Positions 17,372 to 30,800 of a DNA stretch of 64,000 nucleotides are shown piece after piece. The DNA comes from Lingula anatina (Eukaryota > Brachiopoda > Lingulata > Lingulida > Lingulidae). How positions within the stretch are numbered: position 1 is the first letter of the stretch; each line of letters begins with the position of its first letter. Both the position numbers and the translations under genes were made by a program. Location of the stretch: positions 138,756 to 202,755 of the forward strand of contig NW_019773959.1 in NCBI RefSeq assembly GCF_001039355.2. The letters run 5' to 3'. The notes under the pieces are model-generated. The model had not been told where the DNA came from. It worked only from the letters and a program-made list of their open reading frames with translations, and made no database searches.

Positions 17372-19414
17372 ATGGCATCCATGGCCACCGTCTCATGTTG
17401 TAGGCGTCCTTTAGGCTTCACAGAATACTTTTTTGCCTTGACGACTGAACTAAATATACCCTATTCACTTGCATATACATGGCAGCTAGAATCAAAGTCA
17501 CCTCTGTCTGTTGACCTCATCCACCAGGCTGCAGCACTGCTACAGGAAACCATGCCTTTACTACGCCTGTGTGTTGTTAAAGAGATGGATGGAAAATATT
17601 TCTTTGAATTAAAGGACACTGTGACTGTTCCCCTTGAAGTCAGCAATGAGACAGATTGGAGAAAAGAACAAGATGAAATGATGAAGGTGGTCTACAACCT
17701 TAAAACAGGCCCTCTCTGGAAGATGCGCTTCCTTCCAACAGTTTGCAGAGAGTCAGCTTTGGGAGACACCAGAAAGGAGGGCAACCCTTACACATATGCT
17801 GTGATCTTTGGTATTGATCATGTACTTACTGATGGATTTACTAATATGAGTATATGTAGGCAGTTTCTAAAAATCCTGAATGGACTCATTGATGGAGGAC
17901 AACCAGACAAAACTCCACACACTAAAATAGACCCATCCCTTGTAGATTTGATGCCTCAGAGTGAAAAGGCCTTTGGTTGGATGGATTATGTAGTAGTGGG
18001 AAAGTTTATTTGGAACACAATGTTTTCTAAACCGAAACCAAACATTTTTGCAGTGAGATACCCTCTTGTTGATACATACCCATCACATACATTCAGCATC
18101 TCTACAGATGGCCTCTCCAAGGAGGAAACCAAGCTCTTGAGAAAAATGTGTAAATTACAGCAGACAACAGTCAATGGGGCATTCACTGCAGCTGCAAGCA
18201 CAGCCACTGCCTGGATGATATATGGCAGAAACAAACCTCAAGGCGATATTCAGGTTATAGCATCAATACTTGTTTCCTAAAATTAATGACAGTTCAGCAT
18301 AATGACTTTATCACTTAATTCGTTTTCTTATTTTGCACACTGTGATAAATAACTATGGAAAACAAACTATTCATATATATGTATATGAGCAGAGTATGAT
18401 ATTGTTCTTTTTACAATATGTGCATTTTGATATGTGGAGTAATTTAACTATTTAACTGAAAGTATTTTCTCAAAAATGATTATTTCAACAAATATTTTGC
18501 AGGAGAATACAGTAGCTGTAGAGCAGACTGTCAACATGCGACGTTTCTGTGAGACGGAGGAAGGGAAAAATGCATTGGGTGTCTTATTTTTATCAACTCT
18601 AATTCCTGTGACACTGTCACCCTCAAATGACAATCCTAAATCTCTCTGGGATGCTGCACGAAGTACGAGTTCTCAGATGCACACAATTTTTGAAAATGGT
18701 GACTTGCTCAAGCAACTACGTCTGGCAAATTACTTTGTACAAAAAATGAAGGCTAAGGATCTGAGGAGCAACATGAAAATATGTAAGCATAATGTAGATG
18801 CTGATTTTATATCTTACAGCGAGGAAGGAAATGTATGGAAGATGGATCTTTCCAGATCTTTAGCTCAACACCAATTTTTCATAGTATATGTTCTAGTAGT
18901 GCAATGTTGATTTGATAATATTTTGTCGAAGGAATTTGGTGTGGGCATGTGATTTTAAATTTTAGCAGCATGTTAAGTTATTCGAGACATCTGAACATTT
19001 ATATTTGCACATAGTATATTTGCACATAGGCAGTTTGTCTATTTTAAGCATATTCTGATATTATTTTTTGTAGCAGCGGAGCAAAGATGCTTTGCTATTT
19101 CAAACATGGGGGATTGTTCTGGAATTCTGTCAGGTAAGAAGATTTTATACACTTTTTTGATAGGAATCAATGTTTCTAGACTTTTGTTTCAGATGCTCTT
19201 TGAGCAAAGAATGCACACCTTTTTTGATCTCAGACTTTGTGAAAGGCCAAAATACTGTCAGACAATTTTGTTCTGACAAGCTTCAAAATTATGTCAGGCC
19301 AAAACAAAATTTGTCAGACTGAAGCAAAATTACAGAAATGTAGCAAATTATTCAATTTTTTGATGTTATCAGATTTCCATATATTTCATACATTTTGAAA
19401 CAATCTTAAGATAA

Positions 19415-19459
<45 letters not shown>

Positions 19460-20986
19460 CAAGATAAGTTGATTATTACTTAATGAAAATGGCTTCACAG
19501 AATGACACTAGGACCACTAGAAATACAGTACAAGAATGAAGAAAGGGTAATCAGTAATATTAAATGTCTGTCCATAAAATTGTCTGTTAACCAGAAAACG
19601 ATTTCACCTGTTGTTTGGCAATAACATGTGCATTGCGAAATAACATGTGAGGTGGTCCCTTTCAGCCAATTGAAGTTATGATAGGGCCTGTCCAGCGAGA
19701 GACTGAATTTTTTCATAATATGTTTTCTTTTGATAAAAAAATGTGAGGCATCATGTGCCATTTTGCTGACTCATGGCCATGAACAGCAGATGTGCAGAAA
19801 TAGTCAGAACTAGCAATAAAGAAGTTAGATTTCTGTTGCTGTTGAGTATCAATGTGGTATTCCTGATGCTGTGCATAGCATGTTTTCTCTCTTGTGGATT
19901 GTAAAACAGCAAGGGTCTACCTTCTTTCCACTTTTCCCTAAACAGTCAATCCATTTCTCTTCCTCACTTTGTTTTCCCATTTGCCAGGTAGTGCACAATT
20001 TATGATGAAACATAGCATCAAGTCAGTAAAAACACAAAAAATGTGTACCCACATGGTATGCAGCCATTTTCTTTAGGATATCATCAACAATGTCATATAA
20101 GAATTCCCCATCCTCAGCCAGTCACAAAACGGTATTTTTAGAGTGAAACTGAGGTGAATAAATTATCTATAATTAGCAGGTAACTCCCCATGATTTTTAA
20201 TCCCACAAGTTAGTTAAAATATCTCACCAATAAAAGAAATGAAAATGTATCCCTTAGATTTCCACATACCAAGTTAACTTGAAAACTCATCTGACATAAG
20301 GACAGACGATACAAGGTTTTTTATTGGACAAATATGAAATTTATCAGGCATATCTGACTGTCTAATGCCTTGCTTTAAGTCTGGATTTATTACTCAGTAA
20401 GAAAGTAGTGTTGGGTGGACTCGCTGTCAGTGAGATTAAGTGCCCAGGTAAACTTACACCTGGCGTACAATTATTCTGTTCAACGATGAAATCAGGCAAA
20501 CTGTAACTCTGTTTTACCTTAATATTTGAGTCTAACTTCAAACTCAAATAATAGTATTATAGGCATGATCATCGACATGTTATCAGTACCATTTGATATC
20601 AGGGGCCTCTAAAATAGTATACAAAATAAGCATAGGCCCCTGGGGGGAAAACATCCAGTCTGAGCGTCTGATGTTATAAAATCACCCTGCCCTTACCTGC
20701 CGTGAGTATGATATTAGTACTGCATATGTATAACAAGCTATAAGAAAATATTTCTTTTGTTTTAGGGACAGGGGACCATGTGCAGGTGACAGATGTTGCT
20801 AGGTCAGCAAATCTCCTAGAGGGACAATCTGTTGTACATTTTGTTCACTCTTTACAAGGAAGACTAAGATACAACCTGAGCTACAATGCACGGAGATTTA
20901 CACAAGAGGAAGCAAATCGGTATGCCAGTTGGACATTGGAATTGTTACGTTCTCTCATAAGTAACATAGATGGAACAGCAGTGTAA
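17372..20986 (+). CDS. CoA-dependent acyltransferase-like protein (condensation/AATase fold)
   Basis: Predicted cytosolic acyltransferase of the chloramphenicol acetyltransferase-like / condensation-domain fold. Substrate unknown. Exons 17372-18253, 18503-18782, 19074-19133 and 20766-20986 join in frame to 480 residues. The catalytic signature HVLTDG (HxxxDG, His150, Asp154) follows a typical N-terminal half (LGFTEYFFALT, LLQETMPLLRLCVV). The C-terminal part contains NALGVLF and FAISNMGDCSG near residue 393, where these enzymes carry the structural motif of the channel. A splice acceptor (tttctgtttcag) lies at 17345, so the ATG at 17372 follows an upstream non-coding exon. The first donor (cag|gttata) is weak and exon 3 has a tandem acceptor (tagcag at 19071-19076) that could add or drop one residue. 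No signal peptide or membrane segment is seen. Confidence 0.82.
19419..19456. repeat. (AT)n microsatellite
   Basis: Nineteen or so uninterrupted at dinucleotides in the last intron of the acyltransferase gene, preceded by an ataaat run. Confidence 0.95.
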
Positions 20987-21783
20987 TTACATAATTCAAA
21001 GAAAAGGAATGATTGATTATCATACTGGTTAATTTATGATATAGAATGAGACACCATGTGAACAGGTAAAAGATGGTCAAGGTTAAAAGTCTGTAGGTTC
21101 TGATGAGTGCAGCCATAAGAAATGCCAGAACTGAAAACTCTTTTATTGTGGTAGTGTTAAAGCTAGAAACCATTTGTACAACATTGCATTTTGTAGAGCT
21201 TGCCAAGTGTAATACTTGAATTGTTAACCTTATTATTATTATTTGTTTGTTTGTTTGTCTGTTTGTTTTTTCCATGCAGTTTATGGATATGGATGGTGTT
21301 CTCCATCCATTCGATGTTGGTTCACTGGAATTAATGGAAAATCCATTCCAGGCCCGGTCGGGTTAATCATTATAGCTGGATTTTTGTATGGTGTTGAAGA
21401 TAGGGTCATGATAACATTACTGCCAGAAACGCATTTGAATGTTTTTTGTGGCAGTCTCATTAGTAAATGTACAAATCGGTCATTTCATGGTGCATTTTGT
21501 TGGCACTTTTTTCATTAAAGTATTTTTAAAGTATTAAAAATATTTTCTATTTATGTTGAACATGTGCCTCTCAGGAACATAGCATAGTTACAATTCCATG
21601 CTTTTGTCAACAACTCGTTCCATGTGAGCCTTGCTAGTTATTATATATGACCTGCTTATTCTTGGGTCAGATTGAGTTTTGTTTCAGATTGTATTTCCTT
21701 CTCAGCACCATTATTCTCTTCAGTTCTATTCAGGGCCAGATTTACTATGCCTGGTTTCCCCTTTCTTCCTGGTTGCCACTCCC
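20987..21783. other. 3' region of the acyltransferase gene and spacer
   Basis: AT-rich sequence with a tttg-repeat at 21240-21268. It includes short ORFs without domain content; no gene supportable. Confidence 0.4.
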
Positions 21784-22545
21784 TACCCTAGGTTCTAGAT
21801 TCCGGTATTGCCAGCTCGATCTTGATTTCATATATAACCCATATCAACAATACCGGCTCTAGTGATCAGCGGCCATGTTACACTTCCGTCAATCAAATAG
21901 AACTGCTCCGCAGTGAATCTGCAGTTGAATGTCATCGGACCAAAATGAAACGTAAAACAGATTTAATTCTGCTTTATTTAATTTTATTTGCTGTATTTAA
22001 GATGTAAAGTGAAGAAATAAATAATATTCTTCGAACAGAAAAGATATATCCAATGTTTTTGTATTTTTAGCTTATCAAAGAACATTTAGTCCTGAGATGT
22101 ACACGTGCGCAATACACGTGCTTGCCGTGTGCCAAATTTGACAGCTACACTGTATGCCCGATACCACTATAAGGGCTGCGCAATGGCTACGCCAAAATCA
22201 GTTTTTAAAGCAGAATGTTGCTTCTTTTGTGGCACTGACCTTCGACTGCAAGATATTTTCAATTCAAACTTCGTCAGGCACTTTGCTTCTTGTCTCGTCT
22301 GCACGAGATAACATCAGCGCGAGGCGGGAAAGGCAGCTCCAGGCGGTCAAACCTGTGACGTACGAGACTTATGACTTCCAAATATGGATCCAGGCGGACA
22401 CAGCTGTGACGTGTGACTTCCAAATATGGAAGCGCCCCAGGCAGAATTTTGAAGAAGAACGCCTTCAGATTGTCGCTGTTCGTCAGAGCTAGTAAAAGCG
22501 ACACCATCACAAGGTAGCTTTTACGTTGCTTTGACTCTCAGGGTA
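21784..22545. mobile_element. TIR element, long form (TA-CCCTAGG...CTCAGGG-TA)
   Basis: The left end taccctaggttctagattcc and right end gctttgactctcagggta are also found, nearly unchanged, at the ends of a 134-bp element at 45055-45188. The terminal inverted repeat is short (ccct[a/g]-g) and each copy is flanked by TA. The long form carries about 640 bp of internal sequence between cccatatcaacaatac and taaaagcga that the short form lacks. Internal ORFs (22105-22311 with a CxxC..CxxC pattern, and 22154-22492) have no recognised transposase. Probably non-autonomous, Tc1/mariner- or pogo-like by its TA target. Confidence 0.7.
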
Positions 22546-22744
22546 CCACTCCCTTGTTCTAAGTATTTATATGTGAAAAATGTATTTATAGTTATTTGGT
22601 TACATTTTTGTCAGAAAAATCTGACTCACTTCATTGTACATATTCTTGTCTTTATATTCATTAAAATAAGTAATAACCACATCACCTTACCATTTTCAAC
22701 ACCTTTTCTAATTATGTCTACACAAAAATTAGCATTAATATTAC

Positions 22745-23361
22745 AGAGCTGTACTCACTCTTGATTGGATCTGGTTTGTGGTAGGTGATCTTTTGAAGGA
22801 ATAGGAAATTCCGTTGAGTCCAAAGCTTCCTCTCTGTGTGAACCAATGGCCAGATGCAGATTTGGGCATTTTGTCCAAGCATGTGAAGTTGTCTCTCATA
22901 TGCATGCTTTTGAACCATCCTTTGAGGTGAGATACTTCTCTCGACATAGTTTCTGCCTGCTTTTGCCACAGTGTTTTTTAATGTCAAGTCATCTGTAATT
23001 ACAACTCTTCTTGTTCCACAACATGTCGCTAGCCTCTAAGAAGGTGATCATCAACAACTCCTCCTCAGACAGCCTGTAGTCACGTCCCAATGGCGCCCTT
23101 TTATTCTTGTTCTTAACCAAAGACCGTAGAGGAAAACAGGGAAGAGAAGGGGTTGGTAAGCCTGTTGACGCAAGACTTGAAGTTGCTGTATCTCTACCTC
23201 TTGCACCAGCCTGGTCCAGCTCTGAATCACCATCCAGGCTGACTTAGAACCTGTTTATCTCTTACACCTGCTTGCTCCATCTCAGATTCTGGCTCCAGTC
23301 TGGGCACCTCTCCTCTAGCACCACGACCTCTGCCTTTATGACCCCTTCCTTTGGGAGGCAT
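22745..23361 (-). pseudogene. MADF-like DNA-binding protein, broken
   Basis: The minus strand starts with MPPKGRGHKGRGRGARGE (ATG at 23361), a basic Gly/Arg-rich head, and hits a stop near 23240. A second frame continues with DSELDQAGARGRD and an acidic YRLSEEELLMITFLEASDML. A third fragment gives WFKSMHMRDNFTCLDKM and HWFTQRG near 22820-22920. The order resembles MADF/Myb-SANT-like proteins that are common in invertebrate repeats: basic head, E-rich helix with L-W-N-K, then W-x-S-M-R. At least two frame changes and in-frame stops make it non-functional, unless unseen introns exist. The family call is from pattern memory and moderate. Confidence 0.5.
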
Positions 23362-23868
23362 CCTGAACTTCACTGGTTTCTTTTGATATAAATCTGCAGC
23401 TTTTATATAGAGAACAAGCTACATGATCACTGCTGACTAAGGAACGCTATCTGTTCGATTATAGCATGCTGAATGCGCAGGTCATTTGTTCCCTGTGCCA
23501 AAAACCCATTGTGCATTCAATGGATTTTTCTTACACGTGTGTTCTATATTTAATCTTCATGCACCCTTTATATGCAAAATATGCCAACAAAATGCTATGT
23601 ATTTGCTATTATCTTGCACTTTTCTGGCCAATTCTGTCAAAACTTGGACGTACAACAGCACATATGGCTTATTTTCATGCACAATGCATGCATACCTTGG
23701 GAGTTCTTTAGGTGTGACAGGGCCTTTAGGGATTGGAGAATATTGGATGCTTCTCGCCATCTTGATTCTAAGTTTGGTGCGCAGCGAGCTATATTAACTT
23801 TGATTCGTAGTGTGTAACATAGTTACAAAATCAATATATTGCCCATAAAAGTTTCCAACTCCATTGCA
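23362..23868. other. spacer, nothing recognised
   Basis: Contains three overlapping short ORFs in different frames with no domain or splice context. No repeat boundary was found. Confidence 0.35.
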
Positions 23869-26800
23869 TAATGATGTATTACTAATAGAGCAACAAACTG
23901 CATTTGTTTTTGACTGATTTTGATAGCAAATAGATCTCATCTATTTAGGCTGTCTGCACAAGCATGTAACAAGCTAACAGAGTACGCATGCCCAAGCATA
24001 TTTCATTTAAGACGGACCAATATTTTTATACGAAATAGAATTCAACATATGCTGGGAAATGTATGACATGTTGCATGAATACATTACTTGGGGGTTATTC
24101 CACAGCATTTCAGTAATGACTACTTTGTCCTTTGATCTTATAGGAGTACTGCTAGGGTGACTTTTAAGACATTCTTTATGTCCATTCCAAATTTTCATTC
24201 CTTCACTATGAATTTATAAAACACCATAAAATGCATGGATTTCACAGGCAGTTTTAAATTTGTCACCATCACTAGAGCATGCCAGTATTTTCACCAATTT
24301 GTACATCCCAATTCAAATCTATCCAAGCCTTAACAAACTGAATTTCCAGGAAGTTGCACCATTCGACAGGCGATGTGTACAGAAGTACTACCAGAAACTC
24401 TGGTACCAGTATTTGCAATAAAATTTTTATACACGAGATATGAGCCCATGACTATAATGTGTCATTAAACAATTTGGCATTATTTTGCTTATTTACTGAA
24501 TTATGAAATCGGACTTAAGCCCTACAAGAAAATTTTCTGGCACTGGATTGGAGAAATTTTTGTTGTGAAATGGGTGTTAAAGCAGTGCTGATAGCCGAGA
24601 AAAGCTTAGTAGTTGGACCATAATTAAAGGGTAACACAAGCTGAAATATTTTCATACCATTACTTTGTATTGATAGCTGTTCAGTAGAGATTTTTTTAAA
24701 ACGGATATTGTATTCTTAAATAACGCAAGTCCAGAAATGAATGTAAAACTTTATTCATTAAAAATGTTGTGATCAGAATTTTACTGACATTGCAGTTTGT
24801 TCCAGTGGCATATTGTTTATGTAAACAATGAGATTTACCTTGATGGAATTCAGATAATTTTTAGTTTCAAGTATACACATACCTTAAAAATAAATGCTAC
24901 CTCAAAAATAAATGTAATTAAGCTTTATGAGATACATTTAAGTGCACTGCATAAGCTGAACAAATTGTACCTCATGTGATTTTGTTTCATATAACAATTC
25001 AGTTATATCTGTATAATAATTGCAAAGTCTCTTCTAGTGTAAAAACTTAGATATAGAAATGGAACTTTTTTTTCTTTCAGAGAAATAAAAATATTAAAGA
25101 TCTTCATTATTTGTTCGATCATATTGCAAATGCTTATTTTAAATAACTGTCAATGTATATCAATCCTTTCCGAATTAAAGAACTAGAAGCTAGGAATTTT
25201 CTGTCACTTGGGACTAAAATAACAGAGACAGCCCTTTAAACTTTTCCAATTTCATATTTGATATTTCACATAATTTTGTACATTTTTACCCTATTCTCAT
25301 TTTGTACTTTTGTCACTAAACTTCCACTGGTAAGATAGTTACAGTTTGATGCAATGTACAAAAAATTACCCAATGTATATGAGGCCTACTTTCAAAAAAG
25401 AGATCATAAAAATACTTGTCTTTTCTTTTTGTCCTACACTTGAAGTGAGATTAGGTTTATATGTGCAAAATATATACTACATGTAGCACAAATTTAAAAA
25501 GATGTGATCAGTTCAATATTTCATAAAGTTCTGTAAAATCCCAAATTCCAAGATTTTTCATTTAATTCTAGTTCCTGAATTTGTGAAGATCATCAAAATT
25601 TGATAAATACAAAATGTCTATAGAGATTTTTAAACCAAGTTTCATGTCTGACAATAAGCAAAAAATTGTACTGGCTACTTTCTTTATAACAACATTTTGA
25701 ATCGAGATTTTTTAATCCAAGTTTCATTTCTGACAATAAGCGAACTTAGAAAATTGTACTGGCTACTTTTTTTATAACAACATTTCATGGATCATTTACT
25801 TAGTTGTTTGAATATAGACTCGACCTAAAAAGTTCAGAAACATTGTCATTTTGAATAATTATAAAATAACAATGTCCAAGGTAAATACTTATTTTAACCA
25901 AATATTGACGGACAATGCACCTACCATTGTTTACTTTTTTAAAATAAACTGAAGATTTTTCCACTACATTGCATAGCTTTTTAATTACTGAAAAGCCATT
26001 TTATGTTTATCTTTTTTGGTCGAGTGTATTATGACCTTAACAAGAAACTTTTTGTAAAACTTAAGTGCTGTATGTTCAGCTATAAAGTGATATTTTCCAT
26101 TAACATGTCCACCAATCCCAATCTGAAACATCATATAGCTGCCATATAATACCATACTCCCAAACCACCAAATGCACAGTACCCTGTTGCTTTTTACCCC
26201 ATTGCTTTTTATGGGAACATCAAACTACATATTCTCTAAACACTCCAGACCAAAAAATGATGATTCTCTTTACAGCATCATTTTTTTCTCTAAAGCTTGA
26301 ATTAAAAGAAAGGTTTTACAGATTTTAATATACAAAGCCAATATACTTGTGCTTTCCATTCCCTGTGTTTGTCACCATCTTTTGAATTTTTTCATCTGCA
26401 TGATCAATCACAAGATGAAAAATTTAACCAAATAACAATCAGGGAGAACAAATTACCTTCACAAAATCACCAAATAAAATTGATTTTGTGCCAGTGGCAG
26501 GAAAAGCAGTTAAATGGACAAAACTGACATCATGTCTACAACCATGTTTTCTTATATAAATACTGAAGTATTTATAATGTCTTGGCAAAGTCCATGATAG
26601 TGTTGCTGATGATCTCTGCACACTCAATAATTTGTTTTTCATTGATGATGAGAGGAGGAGCAAACCTTATTATGTCACCATGTGTGGGCTTGGCAAGGAG
26701 TCCATTATCACGCAACTTTACACAGACATCCCATGCACTAAATTCTGAAAAAAAAAGAGCAGAAACTATAAATAGCCCATAATGAAATCTTTAAGGAAAA

Positions 26801-27798
26801 AGAAACAAATAAAGAAGTGATGAGAAGACAAAATACACTGCATAATGATAAGTTATTAAGACATAGTGTAAACAAATTAGTGCAAATACTTTAAATCCAG
26901 CATCAACAATTAATGGCAGAGCGTTTACTTACTTTCATTAATGACAATGGCATTAAGAAGGCCTTTTCCTCTAACAATGGATACAACATCAGTTGGCAAT
27001 TTCCTCAACTCCTTTCTCAGGACTTCTCCCAACTTGAATGCATTTTCTGCTAAGTTTTCTTCTTCTAACACCTGTAGTGAGCCAGGAGATGTAGTTTTCA
27101 TTGACAATGAAATACCAAATGCTTACCTTAACAATGAAAATGTCTTGTCTTTAATTGGTAATGTAGCAGAAAAAAATAATTCTATATGCCTTGCTTTATA
27201 TCATTCCCATTTTATATTTGTCTTTGCAAACACCTTTTATAATATTAAATGAAAAAAAAAAGTATCTGCTGAATCACCTGAAGAGCTGCCATGGCAATTT
27301 TACAGGCCACAGGATTTCCACCATAGGTGGAGCCATGTTCTCCAGGCTTTATAGTCAACATTACTTCATCATCTGCAAGCACTGCTGACACCTGGTAGAA
27401 AAATAATACAATACACATGCACAAGTAAAAAAGAGAATCCTGAATCTTGAAAACTTCAAGTCTTCGTCAAATCAAAATAACTTTATGATGGTTGTCTGTA
27501 CAGGCATAACTAACAAACACAATTAGGTGCATTTTACAACATCTATAAGCACTGGGATAAAACATGCCTTACCCCACAGTGTGGGCTTTCCTTCCTTTCT
27601 TGGAGTCTCAAAGTAGTTTGAAATAATAAACATCCATCAGTGGGCCTATTTCCCAAATTTGATAAAAAAAGGGAGAAGGGAATGATAACACCGCCACCCT
27701 CCCTGATCTGCATATGAAACATTACAGACATCCAGTTTCAAAACCTTTCTTTTAATCAAAAATTTTCTGTACTTCTTAAATTATTTATAAGATTGCAC
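23869..27798. repeat. large direct duplication, copy A (OAT 3' end)
   Basis: Begins aatgatgtattactaataga and ends ttatttataagattgc just before the 'n' at 27799. The same block recurs at 27856-31799 (offset about 3987 bp) with scattered substitutions and small indels. It covers the last three OAT exons plus about 2.7 kb of downstream sequence. A smaller imperfect tandem repeat of about 81 bp lies inside (25623-25786; counterpart 29620-29790). Confidence 0.9.
26572..27391 (-). pseudogene. duplicate of the last three OAT exons
   Basis: Exons 27278-27391, 26933-27071 and 26572-26744 repeat the final three exons of ornithine aminotransferase with intact splice sites and frame, ending in TAA (the other copy ends in TAG). 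Nucleotide changes between the copies are few: most are silent, and one Lys/Asn difference is seen in the middle exon (LRKELRK versus LRNELRK). No copy of the exon with the PLP lysine precedes it. Taken with the 'n' at 27799 it is most likely the second haplotype of the same exons; a real alternative 3' end set is possible but less likely. Confidence 0.85.
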
Positions 27799-27855
27799 NG
27801 ACGAAAATCGGTGCGCGCGCAGGATGTCATCCATAAAATTAAAAAAGTGTGGCCT
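27799..27855. other. assembly joint with 'n'
   Basis: An undetermined base followed by 56 bp (gacgaaaatcggtgcgcgcg and on) that match neither duplicate copy. It is CG-richer than its surroundings. It separates copies A and B of the OAT 3' duplication. Confidence 0.6.
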
Positions 27856-30800
27856 AATGATGTATTACTAATAGAGCAACAAACTGCATTTGTTTTTGAC
27901 TGATTTTGATAGCAAATAGATCTCGTCTATTTAGGCTGTCTGCACCAGCATGTCACAAGCTAACAGAGTATGCATGCCCAAGCATATTTCATTTAAGACG
28001 GACCAATATTTTTATACGAAATAGAATTCAACATATGCTGGGAAATGTATGACATGTTGCATGAATGCATTACTTGGGGGTTATTCTACAGCATTTCAGT
28101 AATGACTGCAATGTCCTTTGATCTTATAGGAGTACTGCTGGGGTAAATTTTAAGACATTCTTTGGCCTTTCCAAATTTTCATTCCTTCACTATGTATTTT
28201 TAAAACACCATAAAATGCATGGATTTCACAGGCAGTTTTAAATTTGCCACCATCACTACAGCATGCCAGTATTTTCACCAGTGTGTACATCCCAATTCAA
28301 ATCTATCCAAGCCTTAACAAAACTGAATTTCCAGGAAGTTGCTCCATTCGACAAAAGATGTGTACAGCAGTACTACCAGAAACTGTGGTACCAGCATTAG
28401 CAATAAAATTTTTATATACAAGATATGAGCCCTTGACTACAATGTGTCATTAAACAACTTTGGATTATTTTGCCTATTTACTGAATGATGAAATCAGACT
28501 TCCCTACAAGAAAAATTTCTGGCACTGGATTGGAGAAATTTTTGTTGTGAAATGGGTGTTAAAGCAGTAGTGCTGATAGCCGAGAAAAGCTTAGTAGTTG
28601 GACCATAATTAAAGGATAACACAAGCTGAAATATTTTCATACCATTACTTTGTATTGATAGCTGTTCAGTAGAGATTTTTTTAAAACCGATATTGTATTC
28701 TTAAATAACGCAAGTCCAGAAATGAATGTAAAACTTTATTCATTTAAAATGTTGTTGTGATCAGAATTTTACTGACATTGCAGTTTGTTCCAGTGGCATA
28801 TTGTTTATGTAAACAATGAGATTTCCCTTGATGGAATTCAGATAATTTTTAGTTTCAAGTATACACATACCTTAAAAATAAATGCTACCTCAAAAATAAA
28901 TGTAATTAAGCTTTATGAAATTATGAGATACATTTAAGTGCACTGCATAAACTGAACAAATTTTACCTCGTGATTTTGTTTCATATAACAATTCAGTGTC
29001 TGTATAATAATTGCAAAGTCTCTTCTAGTGTAAAACTAAAACAGAAATGGAACTTTTTTACTTTCAGAGAAATAAAAATAATACAAATCTTCGTTATTTG
29101 TTCAATCACATTGCACATGCTTATTTTTAATAACTGTCAATGTATATCAATCCTTTCTGCATTAAAGAACTAGAAGCTAGGAATTTTCTGTCACTTGGGA
29201 CTAAAATAACAGAGACAGCCCTTTAAACTTTTCCAATTTCATATTTGATATTTCACATAATTTTGTACATTTTTACCCTTTTCTCATTTTGTACTTTTGT
29301 CACTAAACTTACACTGGTAAGATAGTAACAGTTTGATGCAATGTACAAAAAAAATTACCCTATGTATATGAGGCCAACTTTCAAAAAAGAGATCATAAAA
29401 ATACTTTTCTTTTTGTCCTACATTTGAAGTGAGATTAGGTTTATATGTGCAAAATATAGACTACATGTAGCACAACTTTAAAAAGATGTGATCAGTTCAA
29501 TATTTCATAAAGTTCAGACAGAGCTTTTTCTGTAGAATCCCAAATTCCAAGATTTTTCATTTAATTCTAGTTCCTGAATTTGTGAAGATCATCAAAACTT
29601 GATAAATACAAAATGTCTATAGAGATTTTAAAACCAAGTTTCTTGTCTGACAATTAGCAAAAAATTGTACTGGCTACTTTCTTTATAACAACATTTTGAA
29701 TTGAGATTTTTTAAATCCAAGTTTCATGTCTGACAATAAGCGAACTTAGAAAATTGTACTGGCTACTTTTTTTATAACAACATTTCATGGATCATTTACT
29801 TAGATGCTTGAATATAGACTCGACCTAAAAAGTTAAGAAACATTGTCATTTTGAATAATTATAAAATAACAATGTCCAAGGTAAATACTTATTATAACCA
29901 AATATTGACGGGCAATGCACCTACCATTGTTTACTTTTTTAAAATAAACTGAAGATTTTTCCACTACATTGCATAGCTTTTTAATTACTGAAAAACCATT
30001 TAATGTTTATCTTTTTTGGTCGAGTGTATTATGACCTTAACAAGAAACTTTTTGTAAAACTAAAGTGCTGTATGTTCAGCTATAGAGTGATATTTTCCAT
30101 TAACATTTCCACCAATCCCAATCTGAAACATATAGCTGCCATATAATACTATACTCCCAAACCACCAAATGCACAGTACCCCGTTGCTTTTTACCCCATT
30201 GCTTTTTTATGGGAACATCAAACTACATATTCTCTAAACACTCCTGACAAAAAAATGATGATTCTCTTTACAGCATCATTTTTTCTCTAAAGCTTGAATA
30301 AAAAAAAAAAAGGTTTTACAGATTTTAATATACAAAGCCAATATACTTGTGCTTTCCATTCCCTGTGTTTGTCACCATCTTTTGAATTTTTTCATCTGCA
30401 TGATCAATCACAAGATGAAAAATTATTTAACCAAACAACAATCAGGGAGAACAAATTACTTTCACAAAATCACCAAATAAAATCGATTCTGTGCAAGTGG
30501 CAGGATAAGCAGTTAAATAGACACAACTGACAAGATGTCTACAACCATGTTTTCTTATATAAATATTTAAGTTTCTATAATGTCTTGGCAAAGTCCATGA
30601 TGGTGCTGCTGATGATCTCTGCACACTCCATAATTTGCTTTTCATTGATGATGAGAGGAGGAGCAAACCTTATTATGTCACCATGTGTGGGCTTGGCAAG
30701 GAGTCCATTATCACGCAACTTTACACAGACATCCCATGCACTAAATTCTGTAAAGAAGAGCAGAAACTATAAATAGCCCATAACGAAATCTTTAAGGAAA

